DNA from: Leclercia adecarboxylata
GTDB lineage: Bacteria > Pseudomonadota > Gammaproteobacteria > Enterobacterales > Enterobacteriaceae
Assembly: GCA_002360945.1 (NCBI GenBank)
Contig: DERO01000050.1
Coordinates: forward strand, 1 to 64,000
Length of the DNA: 64,000 nt
Direction of reading: 5' to 3'
This document shows positions 6,358 to 14,176 of the stretch, piece after piece; the stretch's first letter is position 1; each line of letters opens with the position of its first letter. The notes beneath the pieces are model-generated. The model was not told the DNA's origin, searched no databases, and saw only the letters and a list, made by a program, of their open reading frames with translations. Both the position numbers and the translations under genes were made by a program.

Positions 6358-8274
6358 TTATAAAAAACCAAGAATGTCTTTTAAAGCATCTTCTTTTCTT
6401 TCAATCAAAGAAACATTACCTTTATAAGCATCCATGTAAATATTCTCTGTAACCTCAGTAATTTGATTAATTAAATACTCTCTTCGGTTTAATTTTTCAA
6501 TCATTTCAGTAATGAGAATATAATATGGCTCATGCTTCACTCCATTCTCATCAATGTAGGGCTTTAGTTCTTCATAAATTTTATAGTCCCCATTTAATAT
6601 CGCCTTGGTATATCTAGAATCCAATACTTCATTAATGATCAGATCATTAAATGGGTTGGTTCGCTCACCTTCATAATACCTTGTAAATATTGAAAGCGGT
6701 TTCATTACTGGCTTAAAAGGACCTATTGAAGATATAAAGATATCGAATAAATCTGAGTCACTATCCTCTTCTGAGATTTTTACATCGCTGATTTGCCTTT
6801 CATTCAGTGAAATTTTTACTTCACCAGTCAATTCATTATAGATATACTCAATTAGCGCCTCTTTATTACTAGGGTATTCATCTAAACCAGCCTCTTCACA
6901 TAATGGTTTGCAAAGAAGCTTGAAAGTATTTTCCTTGTCAATTTCGTAGAGATACCTGGCGGTGGCAGATAATTTTGACTCATGTTTTATACTTTTTAAT
7001 ATTGCTTCCATGAAAATTTGTTTTTTATCAAGAGACAATGACTTAACGTATTCTGCTGCATGATACTCTTGGATTGATTTATGTAAAAAAACATAACGGT
7101 CATAACCATCTTTTTGAATCAAACATGTGATATCGATGAAGTCATAAGCCATATCCTCAGGCTCGCAATCCTCTATGCCACAAAGACTAAGAGATTGTTT
7201 TGTATAATCCAATATCGAGTGGTGTGTAAAATCTTGACGATTGTCATATAAGGATTTAAAACAGAGAGCACAAAAAGAATCAAAAGCCTCTGAAGGGGTT
7301 ATATTACTTTTTCTTTCACGTTTATAATTTTTTATTTTGTCATGCCTAAAATATAGAGTTGTAAAAAGTTTAGAGTAGAACTCGATAGCACTGTTTGGGA
7401 TTGAATCTAAATGCGGGTAGCAGATATAAAACAATGTCACCAACAATGGTGAATTCATCGTTTCTACTAAATTAATATTTCCCTTTAGCATTGAAAATAT
7501 TTGTGTAAGTGTCTCTTGCTCAACCTCTCTAGAAGAGCTCAACTTCTTTAGTATTGATATAATATCCGATCTTTTTATTCTCTTTACTTTAAAATTAATT
7601 ATGCCTGACTCCGTGCATACTTCCGTTCCATCTCTACTTGTTGTGATAATTTGCAGATTATAATTTCTGTTTAGAAAAATTATTTCCTCAAGCATTTTCT
7701 CTCTCATGCTTGAAGAGATTTCATCAAATCCATCCAATAGCAATACAACACTATTGCTTTTCAGTAACTCTACCAAACTTTCTTCATTGGTGTTTATACC
7801 TAGTTCGGCTAGAATTTTTAAAAGTGAACCAGTAATGCCATTTTTTTCTATTTTCCTCAACTCCATAAAGAATGGGATTTTATCTCCTACTTTAATAGAT
7901 TCTAATAGAATTTTTCTAAGGATTGTGCTTTTCCCTTGCCCTGCAAACCCAATAATATTAGTGATATTATTATCTGACAATAAAAAATTGTCCCCCACCC
8001 TATATTCCTTCCCATCATGAGAAATAATTAAAGGGTGATATATATCATTTAGCATAACATCATTCTCGGAGCTATGAATGGTTCGCATTTTCATAGCTCT
8101 AGAAATATGCTTCACGACGTAGTCGCTATGTACATCTATAGAAGTTAGTTGTTCAACGATACCTCTACCTTTTTTAAATTCACCAAGCCAATTCTTAGAT
8201 AAAACTTTATTAAATATAACCTTGGCAGTTTCACTTACACCTATTTTTAAAATTTCGGCAGCAATTGGGTCCAT
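6358..8274 (-). CDS. NACHT-domain STAND NTPase (NLR-like), candidate anti-phage defence protein
   Basis: 638 residues, AT-rich, opposite to its neighbours. N-terminal helical part 1-95; Walker A GFAGQGKST at 109-117; Walker B VVLLLDGFDE at 176-185 with the extra acidic residue typical of NACHT; sensor ITTSR at 210-214; SPLLVTLFY at about 275-283; winged-helix motif FLHKSIQEYHAAEYV at 396-410. The C-terminal 230 residues have no repeats or domain I recognise. Bacterial NACHT proteins (bNACHT, related to animal NLRs) protect against phages by sensing infection and triggering an effector. No nuclease, TIR or protease motif is visible, so the effector is the N- or C-terminal unknown region. Start has AAGGAG seven bases upstream. 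Prophage location suggests superinfection defence (inference). Confidence 0.88.
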   Translation of the reverse strand: MDPIAAEILKIGVSETAKVIFNKVLSKNWLGEFKKGRGIVEQLTSIDVHSDYVVKHISRAMKMRTIHSSENDVMLNDIYHPLIISHDGKEYRVGDNFLLSDNNITNIIGFAGQGKSTILRKILLESIKVGDKIPFFMELRKIEKNGITGSLLKILAELGINTNEESLVELLKSNSVVLLLDGFDEISSSMREKMLEEIIFLNRNYNLQIITTSRDGTEVCTESGIINFKVKRIKRSDIISILKKLSSSREVEQETLTQIFSMLKGNINLVETMNSPLLVTLFYICYPHLDSIPNSAIEFYSKLFTTLYFRHDKIKNYKRERKSNITPSEAFDSFCALCFKSLYDNRQDFTHHSILDYTKQSLSLCGIEDCEPEDMAYDFIDITCLIQKDGYDRYVFLHKSIQEYHAAEYVKSLSLDKKQIFMEAILKSIKHESKLSATARYLYEIDKENTFKLLCKPLCEEAGLDEYPSNKEALIEYIYNELTGEVKISLNERQISDVKISEEDSDSDLFDIFISSIGPFKPVMKPLSIFTRYYEGERTNPFNDLIINEVLDSRYTKAILNGDYKIYEELKPYIDENGVKHEPYYILITEMIEKLNRREYLINQITEVTENIYMDAYKGNVSLIERKEDALKDILGFL

Positions 8275-8579
8275 TGTAATACTCCTTAATTAAAATGGTT
8301 AATTACCATACGATTTATGATTTACTTTAAATTTAAAAATTAGATATTTGTAAGGCCACATTATAAAAAATGTAAAATAATTAATCATAGATCTTGTATC
8401 GTCAATTATTAGCCTACACTACCCATATCAGTACTCACCAAATAGTATGCCTGGTCACAATATCAGTTATGTGCGCTTGCTCTGTCAACATTCTCTTGCA
8501 AAAACTGAGATTACAAATTTAATCTAATGAAAAACAATAATTTACTGTGTGAGGCAACTGTAACTTGGGGAGGTTACAC
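8275..8579. other. AT-rich upstream region of the NACHT gene
   Basis: Very AT-rich, no open frame of note. It must carry the leftward promoter of the NACHT gene; several TA-rich -10-like words are present and none stands out. Confidence 0.5.
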
Positions 8580-8840
8580 TCAAAAATCTCCGATGGCACT
8601 GGTAGGGGCTACAACTTTGGACAATTCACTCCCATAACCAACTAGCTGGCTTACGTCACGTTGATTGGTACATGGTGAAGCAACGTCCGCTCCTGGCACA
8701 AAACGGAAGTTACTCATTAACTTCCCCTGTAAGCGGGACTCTGTTGGCGCGTATTGAACTTTACATACTGAAACTAGCGCTTTGCACAACGTGCGGCAGG
8801 CGGGGGTTATGCTCTCATTTTTCATAGTTCTTATAGGCAT
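8580..8840 (-). CDS. Possible small prophage protein divergent from dinI-like gene
   Basis: 86 codons, MPIRTMKNESITPACRTLCK to the C-terminal ELSKVVAPTSAIGDF, four cysteines, no domain recognised. No strong Shine-Dalgarno before 8840. It lies 42 bases from a LexA box on the other side of which the dinI-like gene starts, so it may share SOS control. Composition looks coding, but it could be a chance frame. Confidence 0.4.
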   Translation of the reverse strand: MPIRTMKNESITPACRTLCKALVSVCKVQYAPTESRLQGKLMSNFRFVPGADVASPCTNQRDVSQLVGYGSELSKVVAPTSAIGDF

Positions 8841-8880
8841 TTTGTGTGCCTAAAGCATTGATCAAAACGGCGTATAGGTT

Positions 8881-8900
8881 TACTGTATATCCATACAGTA
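8881..8900 (+). promoter_or_regulatory. LexA (SOS) box before dinI-like gene
   Basis: TACTGTATATCCATACAGTA: the CTG-N10-CAG core with the TATA-type centre of strong E. coli SOS boxes, a full palindrome except at the centre. It ends 18 bases before the dinI-like ATG. Confidence 0.92.
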
Positions 8901-8918
8901 AATGCAACGGAGGCTATT

Positions 8919-9152
8919 ATGAGAGTTGAGTTAAGCATTGATAGAACTAAAGAACTTCCTAAGGGCGCTGTCCCGGCTCTGGAAAAAGAACTGTTAACAC
9001 GACTGCAGGATCAGGTAGGCGATTGCATCCTGGTTATACGACGAGCAGGCTCAGACCGGTTAAGTGTTCTGGGCGGTGAAAAGGACGCGAAGAAGAAGGT
9101 AGAAGAGATCCTCCAGCAGACCTGGGAAAGCGCTGACGACTGGTTTTATTAA
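8919..9152 (+). CDS. DinI-family SOS protein
   Basis: 77 residues (E. coli DinI has 81), MRVELSIDRTKELPKGAVPA through LVIRRAGSDRLSVLGGEKDA to the acidic helix WESADDWFY. DinI binds RecA filaments and modulates LexA and UmuD cleavage; some phage DinI-like proteins instead act as antirepressors. The strong LexA box just upstream means synthesis after DNA damage. With a repressor that lacks a cleavage domain in this prophage, an antirepressor role deserves testing (inference). Confidence 0.9.
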   Translation: MRVELSIDRTKELPKGAVPALEKELLTRLQDQVGDCILVIRRAGSDRLSVLGGEKDAKKKVEEILQQTWESADDWFY

Positions 9153-9192
9153 TTCAGCAAGTAATTAGTTTCCTGGGTGGAGGGGAGGTTTG

Positions 9193-9438
9193 GTGAAACA
9201 AAAAGAAGAATTTCCAAAAAAGGGTTATGCAGTCATCAGATGTCACGATGGGGTTATCGTTGCACGACTGCACTCATTTCCAGAATGTGACCGTGCGCTG
9301 ATGTACAGGCGAGGTGATATGGTGTCGTTTACGCCGCTTCTGGACGATGAGATTATAGGGTCGCCAACTCTCTTTACGCAGATGCTGGAGCGGGCAGGTT
9401 ATCGTGTTTCGCTTAATTCTGTTAAACTCCCGTCATAG
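9193..9438 (+). CDS. Small prophage protein, unknown function
   Basis: About 81 residues from a GTG start, with GGAGG four bases upstream; a TTG one codon earlier is the alternative. Sequence after the start KQKEEFPKKGYAVIRCHDG, then MYRRGDMVSFTPLLDDEIIG; no domain recognised. Probably in the same SOS transcript as the dinI-like gene, 40 bases upstream. Confidence 0.6.
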   Translation: MKQKEEFPKKGYAVIRCHDGVIVARLHSFPECDRALMYRRGDMVSFTPLLDDEIIGSPTLFTQMLERAGYRVSLNSVKLPS

Positions 9439-9479
9439 GCCTGAACAACCTATACCTGCTGCGCCACTGGAGAGATACC

Positions 9480-9572
9480 ATGGCGCAAAAACCTACCATA
9501 AAAACACCTGAACTGGTTCCTTTCGGAGTCAGCGGTTTCTTTTTGCCTGCGCACTGCCAGGTGACGGCATGA
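9480..9572 (+). CDS. 30-residue coupled small protein
   Basis: MAQKPTIKTPELVPFGVSGF, ending LPAHCQVTA. GAGAG precedes the ATG and its stop overlaps the next start (ATGA), so it sits in a tight gene chain with the next two genes. No family recognised. Real by context rather than by homology. Confidence 0.5.
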   Translation: MAQKPTIKTPELVPFGVSGFFLPAHCQVTA

Positions 9573-9775
9573 AGAAAACAAGCTTCATTCACACCCAGCT
9601 CACGACGAAAGAAGTGGATGAGCTCGAGGCCCGCTATCGCGCCAACGATGTGCGCACTGCGCGTAGCCTTGATATTGATCTCATTCACTGGACGCTCACC
9701 GCTTATCTGCCTGAGGCAAACAAAGCCCCGCGTCAGGACAAGACCTTCCAGCAAAAGCTCTGGAGGGAATCGTGA
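9569..9775 (+). CDS. Small prophage protein upstream of rusA
   Basis: 68 residues, MKKTSFIHTQLTTKEVDELE, with a C-terminal YLPEANKAPRQDKTFQQ. Start overlaps the upstream stop and its own stop overlaps the rusA GTG start (GTGA), typical of the nin-like region of lambdoid phages. Function unknown. Confidence 0.65.
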   Translation: MKKTSFIHTQLTTKEVDELEARYRANDVRTARSLDIDLIHWTLTAYLPEANKAPRQDKTFQQKLWRES

Positions 9776-10143
9776 AGACCTACAACATCACCCCGATCGG
9801 CAAGCCCAGGATGACGCGCGCTGATAAATGGAAAAAGCGGCCGGAGGTTCTTCGGTACCGCGCGTTCTGCGATCACGTTCGGCTGCTGGGTGTCGAGCTA
9901 CCGGAAGCCGGAGCTCATATTACGTTTATCCTCCCGATGCCACCGAGCTGGAGTAAGAAGAAGCGGCAGGAAATGGCGGGAAAGCCCCACCAGCAGAAGC
10001 CGGACAAAGATAATCTGGAGAAAGCCCTCATGGACGCCATCTATGCCGATGACGCCCATATCTGGGATTCTCGCGTGACGAAGCGCTGGGGTGAGGAAGG
10101 GCAGATCATCATCGGGGAGATCGACCAATGCGCGCATTGCTGA
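9772..10143 (+). CDS. rusA: RusA-type Holliday junction resolvase
   Basis: 123 residues from a GTG start with GGAGGG upstream. The core motif KPDKDNLEKALMDAIYADD (about 76-94) matches the RusA metal-binding aspartates (here D78, D80 and D93/D94; E. coli RusA D70, D72, D91). RusA cuts four-way DNA junctions and resolves phage recombination intermediates, a sensible partner for the RecE pathway in the same phage. Its end overlaps the next gene by 16 bases. Confidence 0.92.
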   Translation: MKTYNITPIGKPRMTRADKWKKRPEVLRYRAFCDHVRLLGVELPEAGAHITFILPMPPSWSKKKRQEMAGKPHQQKPDKDNLEKALMDAIYADDAHIWDSRVTKRWGEEGQIIIGEIDQCAHC

Positions 10144-11165
10144 AACCGGTTATCGCCCGGGAGTTGGGCGTTGTGCTGTTGAAGCCCGGCAGCGAGCTGA
10201 TGCCCATGTTCATTTCAGGGCGCGTGCTGGTTGAGAGCCAGCCCGCCAGCATGACCAGCTTTGAGACAGGGCGGGTGCCTGATTTGCGTCAGCCGCTGGC
10301 GATGAACCCGACGCTGCGGCCTTTCTTTCTCCATCAAAAGGTGATCACCGCTGCTGGTGGGCTGGCCGGGCTGGAATACTGGCTGCTGCACCACGGCGGC
10401 GGCGCCTGCCAGTACCAGCTCAGCGATTACCACTATCACGAACTAACCACAATGCGTCACGAGCCCGGAGCGATCCTTCTTTGCGGCCACTGCGACAACC
10501 GGCTGCGCGAGCAGTACACCGAACGGCTGGCGGAGCTGGCGCGACAGAACGTCATCAACTGGGTGCTGGACATTGCCCGCAACGCGCTGGCGCTCGACAA
10601 AAGCCGCGAGATTTCTCTGGCTGAACTGTGCTGGTGGGCTGTACGTGCAGGCGTTATCGAGGCGCTACCAGAATCAGTTGCCCGCGAAGCTTTACGCCTG
10701 CCAGCTGCGAAAGAGACTTACCGTGAGAGCGAGATCGTACCGGCGGTACCGGCCACCAGCATCATCGCCGAGAAGGCCCGCTCATTACCTGCAGGACCTG
10801 CAGGCGCACCACCAGCTTCAGCCGTTATGCCAGTGGTGGGCGTGCTGGTGGATCCCGAATCCCCGCAGACCCTGATGAAGCGGCCAAAGCGCACCCGCTG
10901 GGATAAGCCCAAATATCTGGCATGGGTTAAGACGCAGCCCTGCGAGTGCTGCGGCAGGCCGTCAGATGATCCACACCATCTCATCGGCTGGGGCCAGGGA
11001 GGCATGGGAACGAAGGCGCACGACAGTCTCGTGATCCCCCTGTGCCGTCAGCACCATACCGAACTACATAACGATCCGGTGAAATTCGAGCGTAAGCACG
11101 GTACTCAACCGGAAATGATAATCAGAGTGCTGGACCGGGCCTTTGCGCTCGGCGTTCTGGCTTAA
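10128..11165 (+). CDS. DUF968 protein with HNH-like zinc motif
   Basis: 345 residues. The N-terminal part carries CGHCDNRL; the C-terminal part has CECCGRPSDDPHHLIGWGQG followed by CRQHHTELHND, a treble-clef HNH-like fold with four possible zinc ligands. DUF968 proteins occur in the nin-like region of lambdoid prophages, where lambda has NinG/Rap-type junction proteins, so a recombination nuclease is plausible but not shown. A proline/alanine-rich linker at about 215-245 joins the halves. Confidence 0.8.
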   Translation: MRALLKPVIARELGVVLLKPGSELMPMFISGRVLVESQPASMTSFETGRVPDLRQPLAMNPTLRPFFLHQKVITAAGGLAGLEYWLLHHGGGACQYQLSDYHYHELTTMRHEPGAILLCGHCDNRLREQYTERLAELARQNVINWVLDIARNALALDKSREISLAELCWWAVRAGVIEALPESVAREALRLPAAKETYRESEIVPAVPATSIIAEKARSLPAGPAGAPPASAVMPVVGVLVDPESPQTLMKRPKRTRWDKPKYLAWVKTQPCECCGRPSDDPHHLIGWGQGGMGTKAHDSLVIPLCRQHHTELHNDPVKFERKHGTQPEMIIRVLDRAFALGVLA

Positions 11166-11178
11166 GGAGCAGTACAGG

Positions 11179-11793
11179 ATGACACCACGTCAACGCCGCA
11201 TTCATATTGAAGGTCTGGGTAAAGCAGCTGCAGCACCGAGAAAAAGTTACTTGGGGAAATTCACGCCATTAAAGAGCGTTCAGTCTGGTTGGATTAAGTC
11301 TCTGCTAACGGTCTGGGGAGAGTGCGTCGGCGGGAAAACCCGGGCGCAATACCGGCTGGAGAACTGCAGCCAATTCTGGTCTGAGGTGAAACAGGCAGAG
11401 TGGTCGGATTCTCAACTGATGCGTATTACTGAGGCGCTGGGGCAGGCAAGGGAAGAGGGATTCCGTGGTGTTAAGGCAGCATTGCGCGCCCGCGCTATCC
11501 TGTGGCCGGTAACGTTGTCAGAGCTAATCGAAGAGAGCGAACGTCGAAATGATGCTGATTTTATCGAGCAGGTCATGCTGACAACCTTCAACCCTGAGGA
11601 TCCGGTTTATCTGGTCGGCATGCAGTTTTATACAACCCGTAAAAAGATCTCCGACATCTCACGGGAATTGCAGCTGGTGGCCCCCTGGCTGACCACTGGA
11701 GAGGCGCGTAAGCGGGTGCGCTGGTGCCTTGAAATATTCCAGGCAAAAGTCTTCCTAGCTGTCCGTCGGCAGATCGAAACCGGGAAAAAGTGA
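11179..11793 (+). CDS. DUF1133 protein in antiterminator Q position
   Basis: 204 residues from the ATG at 11179 (AAGGAG upstream); an earlier ATG at 11143 overlaps the DUF968 gene and has no ribosome site. MTPRQRRIHIEGLGKAAAAP; the rest is helical and basic with a YRLENCSQFW segment. DUF1133 members lie directly before the late promoter in many lambdoid prophages and are regarded as Q-type late antiterminators. A terminator and a promoter follow, supporting that role. Confidence 0.75.
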   Translation: MTPRQRRIHIEGLGKAAAAPRKSYLGKFTPLKSVQSGWIKSLLTVWGECVGGKTRAQYRLENCSQFWSEVKQAEWSDSQLMRITEALGQAREEGFRGVKAALRARAILWPVTLSELIEESERRNDADFIEQVMLTTFNPEDPVYLVGMQFYTTRKKISDISRELQLVAPWLTTGEARKRVRWCLEIFQAKVFLAVRRQIETGKK

Positions 11794-11915
11794 GAGGTCT
11801 GTTAAAAATATTTCAATTTATGTTGAAAATGGGCCAGAAAAATGAATAATCCATTCATGCTTGGCAGAGCTGCGCCACGATGGCAGCGTCGAAAAGCCTA
11901 AACAAACAAATCCTG

Positions 11916-11941
11916 AAACCCGCCACTGAGCGGGTTTTTTA
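11916..11941 (+). terminator. Rho-independent terminator after Q-position gene
   Basis: AAACCCGC, six-base loop, GCGGGTTT followed by a T run. Ends the rightward early/delayed-early transcript. Confidence 0.85.
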
Positions 11942-11954
11942 ATGGTGGCTATTA

Positions 11955-11984
11955 TTGACATGGGCAGGTATCCCCATGTAGATT
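11955..11984 (+). promoter_or_regulatory. Candidate late promoter with palindrome in spacer
   Basis: TTGACA (11955-11960), 18-base spacer, TAGATT (11979-11984). CATGGG (11959-11964) and CCCATG (11973-11978) form an inverted repeat inside the promoter. Position right after the Q-like gene suits the late promoter; the palindrome may be a control site. The rest of 11794-12102 holds no gene. Confidence 0.5.
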
Positions 11985-12102
11985 TTACTTATATAAGAAT
12001 TTGGGAATGAAGAGGCGGCTCCCAAAAGTTAACCGCCAAGTTGGTAACTTCGGCTCGATAATTAGCCTGGGACTCCAACCATGTCGGCTGAGAGGTCGGC
12101 AT

Positions 12103-12903
12103 CTACTTCTTCGGTAGCGGATATTTTAGCCTTACTGGTTTCGTTTCTATATCTCTTGGTCCTCTGGTTTTGTCATAAAAGTACCATACATTGAACTTCC
12201 TTTCTGTATGCCACGTGTCATGTTGCAAATGGGGCCAACCCAAATAAGAAGCAACATTATTCGACACCTTAAGCTTTGCTTCAGATGATGCCTTGCCTTG
12301 ATAAGCACACATAACAGCCCCTAGGAAAAAGTCGGCCATTTGGATATTTTCAGATGCTTTTGAGTCCTTTGTTACAACACTACTGATGATCCCTTGACGA
12401 CCAAATTTAATATTAAGCACGTTGTTGGCAATAACATGGAATTCTTCATCTGCTTTTTTATAGCGTGATGCAATCGGGTCAACTTCGATTCTGAAGTTAC
12501 TGTCTCGTTCTGGATGGGCTGAGATTACAGAGCCGATTTTTGTTGATATGAGATTGGTGAAATGCTTCCTCCTTGCTAAGTCATAATCTCCATTGTGAAA
12601 TGATTTATTAACCATTGATTTTTCAACAACTATGCAATGAAAAGCTAGCCATGGTGCTTTGAAGAAGACGTCAATTAACTCGTGATAAAAAGCGGCGTAA
12701 CGCTTGGAAGAGGCTTTTTGCCATTTGATTTCTTCGTAGAATGAATGTTTTTCCCTAAGACTACGGATTAATTGCGCAAAATCACCACGCCGCTGATATT
12801 TCATCCAAAGGCTGCCAAAGCCATAAAATCGTTGGCCGTCAATTCCTGATTCGTCACAAGCAATATGCCAAATCAATTTTCCTTGATTTTCATTCTCAGA
12901 CAT
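12103..12903 (-). CDS. DUF3800 protein (RNase H-like fold), prophage cargo
   Basis: 266 residues, reversed relative to all neighbours and more AT-rich. IACDESG near residue 14 (first acidic residue D17), FRIEVDP in the middle and IQMADFFLGAV late in the chain are the spaced aspartates of DUF3800, a family with an RNase H/integrase-like fold of unproven activity. Members occur in phages and in defence or mobile islands. It stands alone, between the Q region and decayed tRNAs, where lambdoid phages carry extra genes. A nuclease role is inference. Confidence 0.8.
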   Translation of the reverse strand: MSENENQGKLIWHIACDESGIDGQRFYGFGSLWMKYQRRGDFAQLIRSLREKHSFYEEIKWQKASSKRYAAFYHELIDVFFKAPWLAFHCIVVEKSMVNKSFHNGDYDLARRKHFTNLISTKIGSVISAHPERDSNFRIEVDPIASRYKKADEEFHVIANNVLNIKFGRQGIISSVVTKDSKASENIQMADFFLGAVMCAYQGKASSEAKLKVSNNVASYLGWPHLQHDTWHTERKFNVWYFYDKTRGPRDIETKPVRLKYPLPKK

Positions 12904-13018
12904 AGAATAGATGCCACATGGTTACAGTGAAGCGTAATATTTAATCACACATGTAACGTATTGATAAAGATCGTTTTATGCCTAGCGAGGTAGTTGCGCT
13001 TGCATATGCGTTGTTTTC

Positions 13019-13088
13019 GGCCCTTTGGCTCAGTTGGAGAGCGCGACTCACAATCGAACTGCCGCAGGTTCAAGCCCAGCAAAGACCA
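13019..13088 (+). pseudogene. Decayed tRNA-Ile2-like gene (anticodon loop CTCACAA)
   Basis: Aligns along its length with E. coli ileX tRNA: GGCCC start, D stem GCTC/GAGC, CGACTCACAATCG where ileX has CGACTCATAATCG, TTCAAGC T loop, CCAGC, and a terminal CCA. Two bases are missing before the anticodon stem, acceptor pairing is 5 of 7, the T stem has one A-A mismatch, and the CAT anticodon reads CAC. Not expected to be functional. Confidence 0.7.
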
Positions 13089-13093
13089 TCAAA

Positions 13094-13169
13094 CCGTCAT
13101 TAGCACAACGGGGGAGAGCACGGAGCTTCAACCGTTATGGCTCGGGGGCGAACCCTTGATGGCATACCA
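13094..13169 (+). pseudogene. Second decayed tRNA-like sequence
   Basis: CCGTCAT start, GCAC/GAGC D stem with one mismatch, GAGCTTCAACC anticodon region, GGGGGCGAACCC T arm, ATGGCATACCA end. Resembles phage-borne tRNA-Arg genes (CTTCTAA loop) with a base lost from the anticodon loop. With its neighbour it recalls the ileZ-argN-argO tRNA group of Stx phages, in decay. Confidence 0.55.
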
Positions 13170-13258
13170 GTGCAAACCTTAATTAATCATTAAGTATTTC
13201 TAAGTCCAACCCGTATCCAGTATGGTTACACTCTCTTTTTAGTCGGAGAGGGAAAGGT

Positions 13259-13450
13259 ATGAGAGAGGGTTTTTACTGGATACAGCACAACGGCAGGGTT
13301 CAGGTCGCTTACTACACCGACGGTAAAACTGAAGACCTTGAAACGGGACGGGTCATAACAGGCATCTGGCATTTCACGCAGGGTGATGATATCTGCGATG
13401 ATGGCGAGGCTGAAATTCTTGCAGGACCGTTATCGCCGCCACATATTTGA
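13259..13450 (+). CDS. Small late-region phage protein, unknown function
   Basis: 63 residues, MREGFYWIQHNGRVQVAYYT, then GIWHFTQGDDICDDGEAEIL. Aromatic and acidic, no cysteine pair, no membrane segment; resembles small proteins common before lysis genes in enterobacterial prophages. The start has a purine-rich GGAGAGGGAAAGG stretch upstream. Confidence 0.65.
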   Translation: MREGFYWIQHNGRVQVAYYTDGKTEDLETGRVITGIWHFTQGDDICDDGEAEILAGPLSPPHI

Positions 13451-13489
13451 AATAAACACAGGTGCGCTTCAATATTTGGCATAGGGTTA

Positions 13490-13654
13490 TAAGCGGTGAA
13501 TCCCCCTGTGCGGTGGGGCAATCCAGTTGAAAAATGTGTAAGTGTGCTTGCGGCTCGTATAACTGGTAACGAGTCACCGGGAGGCACCCGGCACCTGTCT
13601 TAGTATCAATACCTGGGTAAATGTTGCCTGCTTGCTAAAGCAGGCTTTGTTTTT
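13490..13654 (+). ncRNA. Conserved structured RNA before lysis genes (IsrK-like?)
   Basis: A chain of strong hairpins with no coding frame: CCCC/GGGG at 13502-13518, GGCTCGT (13552-13558) with ACGAGTC (13569-13575), CCGGG (13577-13581) with CCCGG (13587-13591), then a rho-independent terminator at 13626-13654. I recognise the CACCGGGAGGCACCCGGCAC region as recurring upstream of lysis genes in many lambdoid prophages; the Salmonella Gifsy-1 small RNA IsrK has a comparable position. Family assignment is uncertain. Confidence 0.45.
13626..13654 (+). terminator. Terminator of the structured RNA
   Basis: GCCTGCTT, loop GCTA, AAGCAGGC, then TTTGTTTTT. Confidence 0.85.
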
Positions 13655-13807
13655 ATATGCGCTTCGTTAGTGGTGCTATTATTTAATCGTAACCAAGCCA
13701 TAACCATTAACCGGAGCTCCTGACCGGTCAGTAATGCTGCTCGACACAGTTGCAATACAGATGGTGGCTGGGGAACATGCCTACCTACTTAGATTTAAAC
13801 TCAGTTA

Positions 13808-13834
13808 GGCCCGCTGAAAATGCGGGCCTTTTTT
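13808..13834 (+). terminator. Terminator upstream of lysis cassette
   Basis: GGCCCGC, seven-base loop, GCGGGCC and six T. A second stop signal in 13451-13936, which otherwise holds the structured RNA and no gene; late transcripts must read through it (Q antitermination). Confidence 0.85.
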
Positions 13835-13936
13835 ATCTCAGGCTCCCGGAACGCCTATCAAAGGTCTCGTCGTTAATTCATCCGGAGAGCCTGAGCCCTA
13901 CCCACACAGCACCCGCATCCCAGCGAGGTGAGAGAA

Positions 13937-14176
13937 ATGTCCCGTATGAGCAAACTTGTCACCGGAGTCGCCCTCGGCACCTCAGGAGGAACCATCCTGA
14001 ACGGCGTCCTCACAAAACTGAGCCCTGACGAATGGAGCGCCATCGGCGTACTGGCTGGTATTGCCGGGATCATCGTTACAGGGCTTATCAACTGGTATTT
14101 CAAACGCAAGGTCGCCAATGCCCAGGTAAAGGCGCTTGAGAAGTATGGCCCAGCAGTCAAAGTCGGAGATGAATAA
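13937..14176 (+). CDS. Holin (S-type lysis protein)
   Basis: 79 residues from the ATG at 13937 (GAGG upstream); a GTG three codons before is less likely. Two hydrophobic segments (about 8-25 and 38-55: SAIGVLAGIAGIIVTGLINW) and a basic tail ending KALEKYGPAVKVGDE. This is a class II holin as in phage 21 and P22-like phages: it sits in the inner membrane and triggers lysis. An upstream second start (MSRMSK) may allow holin/antiholin pairs. Followed directly by the endolysin gene. Confidence 0.85.
   Translation: MSRMSKLVTGVALGTSGGTILNGVLTKLSPDEWSAIGVLAGIAGIIVTGLINWYFKRKVANAQVKALEKYGPAVKVGDE

Noticed and set aside
6068..6427. 119-codon plus-strand frame in the AT-rich spacer
   Set aside because: Overlaps the NACHT 3' end, no Shine-Dalgarno, composition not coding.
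13750..14028. 92-codon frame before the holin
   Set aside because: Runs through a terminator hairpin and overlaps the holin in another frame.
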